A stretch of 64,000 nt of DNA. Origin: Fidelibacterota bacterium. GTDB lineage: Bacteria > Fidelibacterota > UBA8477 > JABMPR01. Below the pieces are notes generated by a model. It worked only from the letters and a program-made list of their open reading frames with translations, did no database searches and was not told the origin of the DNA. The stretch spans positions 24,232 to 88,231 of the forward strand of contig JAIPJF010000001.1 of the NCBI GenBank assembly GCA_021734325.1, read 5' to 3'. Of this stretch, positions 9,058 to 15,843 are shown one piece after another (positions within the stretch are counted from its first letter, which is position 1; each line of letters starts with the position of its first letter). Made by a program: the position numbers and the translations under genes.

Positions 9058-9918
9058 TTAGGATACGCCCGACTCCCGAAGAATGATACTCACCATCTTT
9101 AGTTGATAGGCGATACGTTTTTCCAGAGGAAGTTTTTTACAGGTTTCTGTCGTGAATCCCGGGATACCAAAACATTCCCCTGCTGACCATGCAGCGCTGT
9201 GCTGAACGGGTCCAGCGGCGAGGGAGAAGCGCTCCAGGCCTTCTGGAATGGTCTCATTCATTTCGTCAAGTAATACCAGAGCAACCCAGGAGGCAGCATC
9301 ATTGGGAGTATAAATAAGGGTTTGCCCAAGACCGTGATACTGACTGTTGGCCTCCACATACTCCAGGTGAAAAACAGGACTTTCATGCAGGTCAATGACA
9401 ACATCGATCTTATGCTGCTTGATCAAAGTGGTTATTTCATAGGCCTCTTTTTCCATGGCGAGTCCATGACTATTTCCAGGATAGCAGCGATTTAGATTTC
9501 CCATCTCAACATCCACACCCTTTGGAACCTTTATCCTGCGCGTTCCCTGGCGATCGGCAATCTTGTTTGCCTCTGGAATGATAAAAACCTCTCCTGTTTG
9601 CAAAGGGGAATCTGTGAATTTTTTCACTAGGCGGTGAGCACTTTCAAAACCTGCCGGTTCATTGCCGTGGGTACCACCAATGATCAATATGGAGGGTCCT
9701 GCTTCCTTCCCGACGAAGTGAAATATTGGTGTTTCATATTCAGTTGAGTCCATCAGATTTTTATAGAAATACGGTCTGGTCTGGAAATAGGATGCGTGAA
9801 TTTCGCTTGCCTCAGGTGTCAGGTAATTCTTCTGAGTTCCTGCACACGACAGAAGCAACAAAACCAATGTATTTATGCTGATTATTCTGAATATTAAAAT
9901 ATTTTCACTCCAATCCAT
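9058..9918 (-). CDS. Lipoprotein M14/aspartoacylase-type zinc hydrolase (copy A)
   Basis: 286 residues from the ATG at 9918, which has AGGGAG about 9 bases upstream; a longer start at 9945 overlaps the previous stop but lacks a site. A lipoprotein signal ends in LLLLSCAG. The domain has the zinc ligands of the succinylglutamate desuccinylase/aspartoacylase family: GGTHGNEPAG (His, Glu) and DLHES (His), with NLNRCYPG between. The family removes an acyl or glutamyl group from an amino-acid amide. Lipid anchoring puts it in the periplasm or outer membrane with the two GGTs. It shares the fold with the larger copy at 12241-13359 but is clearly diverged. Confidence 0.8.
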   Translation of the reverse strand: MDWSENILIFRIISINTLVLLLLSCAGTQKNYLTPEASEIHASYFQTRPYFYKNLMDSTEYETPIFHFVGKEAGPSILIIGGTHGNEPAGFESAHRLVKKFTDSPLQTGEVFIIPEANKIADRQGTRRIKVPKGVDVEMGNLNRCYPGNSHGLAMEKEAYEITTLIKQHKIDVVIDLHESPVFHLEYVEANSQYHGLGQTLIYTPNDAASWVALVLLDEMNETIPEGLERFSLAAGPVQHSAAWSAGECFGIPGFTTETCKKLPLEKRIAYQLKMVSIILRESGVS

Positions 9919-9941
9919 TCTTACGCTCCCTGCTTCCCGAA

Positions 9942-11624
9942 TCATTGACCACCAGCGACAACACCGGACCGACGCGGGTCTGCAGAGCCAAAGAGTTCAC
10001 CGGTTTTCTGATCAATCATGATCAGATGGACACCGCCAAAATAATTGTCCATTTCTCCAAACACCTCGATCTTATGACCTCTCTTCTCCAACGCATCCAG
10101 AAGTGACTGATCAAAGCGCCTTTCAACTGCTATGGTCCTTGAATTGTCCCGACTATAAAAACGTGGTGCTCTGTTTGCTTCGACTGCATTCTGATCAAAA
10201 TCGAGGAGATTCGTAATGATCTCAACCATTGTAGCAGGGATACGACCGCCTCCCGGTGTACCGACGATCACATAGAGCTCATCATTCTTGAAAATGAACG
10301 ATGGTGAAATAGTACTCCGTGGCTGCTTATCAGGCTCAATGATATTGGCTTTTGTTGATATGGAAAAACTCGTCATGCCGTCATTCAGAAGAAATCCACC
10401 CACACTAATGCCGGACCCCCAGTATCGGCTTAAAGTTTGTGTCAGTGACACGGCGTTGCCAGCTCGGTCAATGACCGATAAATGAGTTGTACTTCCATCG
10501 GGATCATCCGACTCATCTGAGAGGGATTCACGAATACTACCGGCTGGCGTATTTTCCCCCTCACCCCAGATAGCTTTTCCATGATCCATCTCTGCATAGC
10601 GAGATTTTGCATAAGCGTCATCAATCAGAATATCGACGGGGACATCAACGAATTGTGGATCGCCCAAATATTGATCACGATCAGCATATCCAAGTTTCAT
10701 GGCTTCAGCCATAAAATGGAAAGTACTATCATGGTATTTAAAATCACCCATGGCTCGAATATCCTGCAACTCAAGGATATTAAGGATCTCCAGTGTGGTA
10801 AGCCCCGATTGCGGAGGCGGAGAACTCACAATATGATAAGCTCTGTAATCGGTGGAAACCGGAGAGAGCTCAATTGCCTGGTAAGACTGTAGATCAGATT
10901 TCCTGATCTGGCCGCCTTCCCGGATCATGATTGTCTCAATGGAATCGGCCAGATCACCCTCATAAAAGAATTCAGGACCGTTATCTGCAAGATAACGAAA
11001 GGTCCTGAGTATATCAGTATTTACCAGGGTATCTCCAAGTTCGAAGGGAAGCATTTCGTTGAGAAAGATGTCAGCAGTTTGTTCGTGTCCACTTAAAATC
11101 TCATACGAATCCAGAATCACCTTGTTAAAATGCTCATCGATGACAAAGCCGTTCTTCACTTTTTCAATGCTCCGTTCAAGAATTTCCTGCCAACTCATGG
11201 TTCCGTATTTTTGCAATGCCATAGATAATCCAGCCACCGTTCCTGGCACGAGAACAGCTTTTGCCGTGTAACCATCCCTGCTCGATCTGAACTCTTTCGG
11301 TATTTCATGGGCGGCTCGGGGGTAGTAGTTGATATAGGTCAGTGAATCCTGATCAGCGAGATAGATAAGCATTCCACCGCCTCCGCCCAGGCCCGAGGCA
11401 TGTGGTTCAACAACACCCAGAACCATGGCTGTGGCCACTGCTGCATCAATGGCATTGCCTCCCGACTGTAATATCTCATATCCAAATTCTGCAGCAATTG
11501 GGTGAGCGGCTACAACCATTCCCCGGGACTCCAGAGCCACCTTGGGAGGAACATGAGCACAAGCTGCAAAAAGTAGAATAACAGGAAGTATTAGCCATTG
11601 TTCAGGACGATTCGTTCGTAACAC
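9942..11624 (-). CDS. ggt: Gamma-glutamyltransferase, lipoprotein (copy B)
   Basis: 560 residues. Lipobox cysteine at Cys22 (LLFAACAH), so membrane-anchored, unlike copy A. The catalytic threonine is Thr379 in GSTTHLSVID, and VVEPHASGLGGGGG is conserved. It differs from copy A in most of the intervening sequence, so it is an old duplication or separate acquisition and not a recent tandem copy. The two GGTs flank an M14-like lipoprotein gene in the same operon. Expected role is gamma-glutamyl hydrolysis or transfer in the envelope; division of labour between copies is unknown. Confidence 0.9.
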   Translation of the reverse strand: MLRTNRPEQWLILPVILLFAACAHVPPKVALESRGMVVAAHPIAAEFGYEILQSGGNAIDAAVATAMVLGVVEPHASGLGGGGGMLIYLADQDSLTYINYYPRAAHEIPKEFRSSRDGYTAKAVLVPGTVAGLSMALQKYGTMSWQEILERSIEKVKNGFVIDEHFNKVILDSYEILSGHEQTADIFLNEMLPFELGDTLVNTDILRTFRYLADNGPEFFYEGDLADSIETIMIREGGQIRKSDLQSYQAIELSPVSTDYRAYHIVSSPPPQSGLTTLEILNILELQDIRAMGDFKYHDSTFHFMAEAMKLGYADRDQYLGDPQFVDVPVDILIDDAYAKSRYAEMDHGKAIWGEGENTPAGSIRESLSDESDDPDGSTTHLSVIDRAGNAVSLTQTLSRYWGSGISVGGFLLNDGMTSFSISTKANIIEPDKQPRSTISPSFIFKNDELYVIVGTPGGGRIPATMVEIITNLLDFDQNAVEANRAPRFYSRDNSRTIAVERRFDQSLLDALEKRGHKIEVFGEMDNYFGGVHLIMIDQKTGELFGSADPRRSGVVAGGQ

Positions 11625-11657
11625 AGGAGACTCCAGATCACTAAAATGATTAATTAA

Positions 11658-12221
11658 TTACTCTGTCTCGGTGCTGAAAATATCCAATAATACTGTCTTC
11701 ACCTGAATGATCTTGTCAATGGATATGAGTGGCACCTTGTTGGCCTCGGCAATCTTTGTGAAAAAGCCATCTTCGTTCCCACCCTCCACAACGACGATGC
11801 AAGCCCCTGCCTGAGCTGCAACCAGATTAAATTCATCAGATAGGCTGCCACGACGGGCTTTCCCACCAACATGCATAGTCACAATGGGAATACCCTGTTT
11901 TGTAGCAGCTGAGACCAGTTCCTGAACCCTTTTCAGCTCATCATCCTTATCAATTTTTGCTGCTCCCAATCCTTTCGTGCTCCCACCGGAGACAACGATC
12001 ACAGATTTGACTTTATCTAGACTCTCACCTTTGGCCAGTTTATCCAGGGTAAAGTTCAAACCAGCTTTCTGTGCCAGTACCTTTACCATGAGGACATCAG
12101 CGCTTTGGCCGGCGGCAGTGATCAGGATCGGTTGGTCAGCCTTGAAGGTCTCTGCCATCAAGACAGAGGTCAGTGTGACTGCCACACCAATAATTTGTAT
12201 TAATCTATTTCTCAGAAACAT
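11658..12221 (-). CDS. DUF6305-like exported protein
   Basis: 187 residues with a signal peptide (ending LMAETF) and then an alpha/beta fold with ITAAGQSADVLMVKVLA, VIVVSGGSTKGLGAA and IVTMHVGGKARRG. The sequence resembles the small family annotated as DUF6305, for which no activity is known to me. A glycine-rich nucleotide- or anion-binding look is visible but no catalytic set is evident. It sits between the larger M14-like hydrolase (19 bases) and GGT copy B (33 bases), so it probably serves the same pathway, perhaps as a substrate-binding or accessory protein for the upstream permease. Confidence 0.6.
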   Translation of the reverse strand: MFLRNRLIQIIGVAVTLTSVLMAETFKADQPILITAAGQSADVLMVKVLAQKAGLNFTLDKLAKGESLDKVKSVIVVSGGSTKGLGAAKIDKDDELKRVQELVSAATKQGIPIVTMHVGGKARRGSLSDEFNLVAAQAGACIVVVEGGNEDGFFTKIAEANKVPLISIDKIIQVKTVLLDIFSTETE

Positions 12222-12240
12222 TGTTATAACTCCTTATTAA

Positions 12241-13359
12241 TTATTTTAAGTAAACTCCCAAACCATTCGTGATCATTTCGCTATAGGAGGGAATATTTTT
12301 TACAATAATCTGATCATCCTGATGGGAGCTGTTCCAAATATCGAAAGTAGTTGCCAGCCCGGAAAGATGGCGTGCAACTCGCAGATTCAGGGGAATCCCA
12401 TCCGCTGGATAGTTAACCTCGATCAGACCGCTTTTTGCCGCCTGCAGATTGTATTTGTCCTTCCCGGTAACAATGATATCAGGGGTAACTTTCCCATGGT
12501 AGCGACCCTGCAGGGGGTTTGCTGATTCCATGAGGATAACTGGTATGCCCAGTGCATCTCCCCATTCACGGTGTGAAAGTCCATGAAAATCAACGGGGGA
12601 CGGTTCCAGATTAAATAGAATATCTTCCATCTGAAGAGTCATGACGACTTCAGCTGCCAGATCAAAAGCCAGCTGATGGGCAACGACTGCATTTATTACT
12701 GGATATTCCAGGGATGCCTCATGTAGATCAAAGGCTAGATCCACATGCTCCTGTTTCAGCAATTGCATGATGGCATATCCTATTTTTTCAGTCAGATTAC
12801 CGTCCGGACTGCCTGGATAGGATCTATTTAAGTTGCGGGTTTCCGATCCGGAAAGATGTTGCCCTGAAGGTTGGTGTTCATACACATCTGGGTCCGGCCA
12901 CTGATCGATGGAATTGGTGTATCGTGAGCCATACCTAAACCAGCGTTCACCGCGCCGCGTTTTGATCATGAATCGCTGAGGATTGCCCTCCTGGGGATCA
13001 TTATGGGTAAAGCCACTGTTATTTGCCCTGGGAAGAATGATGAGCCGACCAGCATCCACTTCAATATTTTCCATAAGACTCACCGCTGCAATATGACCGG
13101 CTGGTTCGTTGGCATGGGTCCCACCCAGGATCAGTACCGTTGCCCCGGCTTGATCTCCTTCAAATATATATACATCAGTATCCCCTGCCGTACCTGCCAA
13201 AGGTTTGAAGTAGTCACTCAATTGTAATTTCTGGCACGGGTTGGGATAAATCGGGTCAGGGACATGCATGGAAAGAAAATCTATGCCAACGAAGGCAGAC
13301 ACTGAAAGGGCAGAGGCCAGAATGAGCAAACGGGTCAAATGTTTTTTTAAAAAGCTCAT
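12241..13359 (-). CDS. Exported M14/aspartoacylase-type zinc hydrolase (copy B)
   Basis: 372 residues, longer than the other copy. An N-terminal membrane helix or uncleaved signal lies at residues 9-27. Zinc-site motifs are GGTHANEPAG (His, Glu), NLNRSYPG and FDLHEAS (His), followed by ILMESANPLQG. The family includes aspartoacylase, succinylglutamate desuccinylase and gamma-glutamyl carboxypeptidases. Its ATG overlaps the stop of the 49-residue gene upstream (ATGA), so translation is coupled. Context suggests action on gamma-glutamyl or N-acyl-glutamate amides in the periplasm. Confidence 0.78.
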   Translation of the reverse strand: MSFLKKHLTRLLILASALSVSAFVGIDFLSMHVPDPIYPNPCQKLQLSDYFKPLAGTAGDTDVYIFEGDQAGATVLILGGTHANEPAGHIAAVSLMENIEVDAGRLIILPRANNSGFTHNDPQEGNPQRFMIKTRRGERWFRYGSRYTNSIDQWPDPDVYEHQPSGQHLSGSETRNLNRSYPGSPDGNLTEKIGYAIMQLLKQEHVDLAFDLHEASLEYPVINAVVAHQLAFDLAAEVVMTLQMEDILFNLEPSPVDFHGLSHREWGDALGIPVILMESANPLQGRYHGKVTPDIIVTGKDKYNLQAAKSGLIEVNYPADGIPLNLRVARHLSGLATTFDIWNSSHQDDQIIVKNIPSYSEMITNGLGVYLK

Positions 13360-13505
13360 TTTACGAGGAAGACTCTCAATAGTAAGGGAATGATAACGAT
13401 CAAATGGGTCAGTTGTTGTTTCCAGTCACACTCATTGAATAGGTCCTTGATCGAGAGAATCAAAACCATTGCTGCTATACCGATATATATGAATTCTAAC
13501 ATCAT
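13356..13505 (-). CDS. 49-residue membrane protein, coupled to both neighbours
   Basis: A short gene read from ATG 13505. Its start overlaps the stop of the permease gene (TAATG), and its stop overlaps the start of the zinc hydrolase gene (ATGA). The product begins with a hydrophobic helix (about residues 3-19), has a polar middle with KDLFNECDWKQQ, and ends with a second hydrophobic stretch (about 33-48). I do not recognise it. By size and place it could be a small partner of the DctM-like permease or a stand-in for PgsE/CapE, the small subunit of Bacillus polyglutamate synthase; neither can be shown from the sequence. Confidence 0.65.
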   Translation of the reverse strand: MMLEFIYIGIAAMVLILSIKDLFNECDWKQQLTHLIVIIPLLLRVFLVK

Positions 13506-14782
13506 TACACGATCAAATACTTTGCGAACCAGTTAGCACCAATGATCATCATTACACCATAGAATGCCGTTATCACGATATAGGGAATACAGACTTTTAA
13601 TATTCGAAAATAATTCGGTTCATCGACCACCTGTGCTGAGAAAATTCCAGCCAGTGCAGTCGGTGGCATCATGTCACCAAGACTGGCGATCAGGGTTATG
13701 GCTGAGGCAACGATGATCTCATTCCTGCCCAGCAAGGCCAGGAGGAATGGCACTCCAAGAACATAGGAAGCGCCATATGAGGAGATGGCCCCAAATAGGG
13801 GTAGTGATACTGCAATGGCCACATATATCCAGTAAGATGGTATCTGAACAATATTGACAATCAGAAATCCACGAACACCGCTCAAACTGAGTATCTGGAT
13901 GAACATACCAATCCCAACTAATATCCCCATCACCGGCATTGCCTTCTTGATCGCCGATTGAGCAACTTTCCAGTAATTGAAATCACGTCCGGAACGAAAG
14001 GCCGCCAAACTGGAAATCACAAATATCAGAGGGAGCCCAAGGGAAGTCAGGTCATTCGGAATGAGACGGGACAGACTCATCAGAAGGACCAGAACCAGGA
14101 CAGGTAAAAAGAGTCGTGCTCTATGAATATCCTGGGTTAGTGCAGAAATTTTTTCCAGCACTTCAGAACGTACTCCCCTGCTCACATGGGGTCTGGCGAT
14201 AAAATAAGTCGTAAACAAGGCCAGAGGAACCGTAGCAAATAGCAGTGGGAGTTCAAACCCGATAAACGGCATGTCGACTCCTCCACCGATGATCATGGCA
14301 GGAACGTTGATGGGAGGCGCTATCATTCCATATAAAGCAGCCATGGCGATAATACTTCCAGTCTTGACCTTTGGAATGCCATAGGCTATAAGCGCCGGCG
14401 CGACGACTGCTCCTGTGGTCAGAACTGATGCAGTTGATAGACCAGTCAGCATCCCAGGGATCATAATAAAGAAGGTGATCGCCGTTAAAAAAAGGAAAGG
14501 GTATGCATGGAAGTAACGGACAATGAGACGACTGGTTTCTCCAAGGGCACCAGTTTCCTTTATGATCTCCATGAATATCATTGCTGTCACAATGATCAGG
14601 ATAGGATCAAGATAGGAAATACTGCCCTCAACCAGATGGCGAAACGGAACACCAAAACCTGAAAGCAGGGCACCCGCTATTGATGCCAGAGCGAGCGAAA
14701 TGCCGATGGGATATTTCCCTATGAACACCGCAATGGCAAATAGTGCCATCATGGCGATCAGAACGAGGAGTTCAGCGTTCAT
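13505..14782 (-). CDS. TRAP-type large permease (DctM-like)
   Basis: 425 residues with about 11-12 hydrophobic segments. Signatures of the DctM/ion-transporter superfamily are present: MIPGMLTGLSTASVLTTGA and GMIAPPINVPAMIIGG, two re-entrant-loop-like repeats. TRAP large subunits move carboxylates by sodium or proton gradient, normally with a DctQ small subunit and DctP binding protein. Neither is recognisable next to it. The operon suggests glutamate or a gamma-glutamyl product as cargo, most simply imported. Follows the PorV-like gene by 13 bases. Confidence 0.75.
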   Translation of the reverse strand: MNAELLVLIAMMALFAIAVFIGKYPIGISLALASIAGALLSGFGVPFRHLVEGSISYLDPILIIVTAMIFMEIIKETGALGETSRLIVRYFHAYPFLFLTAITFFIMIPGMLTGLSTASVLTTGAVVAPALIAYGIPKVKTGSIIAMAALYGMIAPPINVPAMIIGGGVDMPFIGFELPLLFATVPLALFTTYFIARPHVSRGVRSEVLEKISALTQDIHRARLFLPVLVLVLLMSLSRLIPNDLTSLGLPLIFVISSLAAFRSGRDFNYWKVAQSAIKKAMPVMGILVGIGMFIQILSLSGVRGFLIVNIVQIPSYWIYVAIAVSLPLFGAISSYGASYVLGVPFLLALLGRNEIIVASAITLIASLGDMMPPTALAGIFSAQVVDEPNYFRILKVCIPYIVITAFYGVMMIIGANWFAKYLIV

Positions 14783-14795
14783 CTAAGATTCCTGT

Positions 14796-15833
14796 TTAAA
14801 AACCGGAACTGATCGAAAAGGTCTGGATATTTCCGAAATCACCATAGGGTGTAAACGCGTAATCCAACATTAAGGTTTGACCATACAGATTGAGCTTCAA
14901 TCCACCTCCATAGGCATATTGTTGCAGGTCATAACCCCTGCTGTAACCCCCACGTGCAAACAACATATCACGATAGGCATACTCACAGCCGATATTCAAT
15001 TTCTCGCTGTCGTCGTTGGGATGGGTTCCATTCACAGCAAGGATCAATCGACTTTGGTCTGATTGAAACAGACGGTCACCCTGACCCATGAGCTCCATGG
15101 ATGTGCTTATTTTGAAGCTTGTTGGGAGTGGCCATGGTTCCGTATGCAATCGGACGTCCACGCTTGCGTTGAGTGAATTCGCCTCATTCGGATCGAACTC
15201 ACGAATCAGATCGCGCCCTGCAAGCTGCATGTTATTTCCGAAGTTGGTAAATGCCATGCCAATAATAATGCCCTTGTATTTGGTATCCAGATAGGTACCC
15301 ACATCGACACCAACAGCCGTTGCAGACTCATTCCAGATCCGCTCGGAAATGTATTTAACCGTTCCTCCGAGAGAAAATCGGTCGGTCATGCGCCTGGCAT
15401 ACGTGATGCCGGCAGCGATGCCCTGGGCGTTCCAGAATTGACCCGTTCCTTTCGGGTCCATCTCGGTGGTGATTTCTTCATCATTCACCGTCATGGAATT
15501 CACACTCAAGCCCAAATAGGAGCTGCTGTTCATCGGGATAACCAGAGCACTGAAGTCATGACCGGTATCCACCAGCCAGGCCTCATGGGAAAATGTCCAG
15601 GTAGTTCGATCCAGATTGGTAATCCCTGCCGGATTCCAATACACGGTTGAAGCATCATTTGCTACGGATTCGAAGGCTCCCCCCATGGCCAGAGCGCGTG
15701 CCCCAACACCCACTTTCAGGAATTGTGCAATGGAGGTGCCTACCTTGCGAAACTCTTCTGCCTGCGCGAGTTGCAGAGAACCAAGCACAAATGCCAGAGT
15801 CAGTAATCGAATGATTATGTTTCTTTTCTTCAT
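14796..15833 (-). CDS. PorV/PorQ-family outer-membrane barrel protein
   Basis: 345 residues. Signal peptide to about residue 25 (ending LAQAEEF). The mature start VGVGARALAMGGAFESVANDAS...YWNPAG is the hallmark of the PorV/UPF0164 family, a FadL-like barrel. PorV shuttles T9SS cargo in Bacteroidetes; in other FCB bacteria one such gene often follows a TonB receptor and a large surface protein, as here. Probable outer-membrane location. It lies 10 bases after the 989-residue protein. Confidence 0.8.
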   Translation of the reverse strand: MKKRNIIIRLLTLAFVLGSLQLAQAEEFRKVGTSIAQFLKVGVGARALAMGGAFESVANDASTVYWNPAGITNLDRTTWTFSHEAWLVDTGHDFSALVIPMNSSSYLGLSVNSMTVNDEEITTEMDPKGTGQFWNAQGIAAGITYARRMTDRFSLGGTVKYISERIWNESATAVGVDVGTYLDTKYKGIIIGMAFTNFGNNMQLAGRDLIREFDPNEANSLNASVDVRLHTEPWPLPTSFKISTSMELMGQGDRLFQSDQSRLILAVNGTHPNDDSEKLNIGCEYAYRDMLFARGGYSRGYDLQQYAYGGGLKLNLYGQTLMLDYAFTPYGDFGNIQTFSISSGF

Positions 15834-15843
15834 GATGCTTCTC

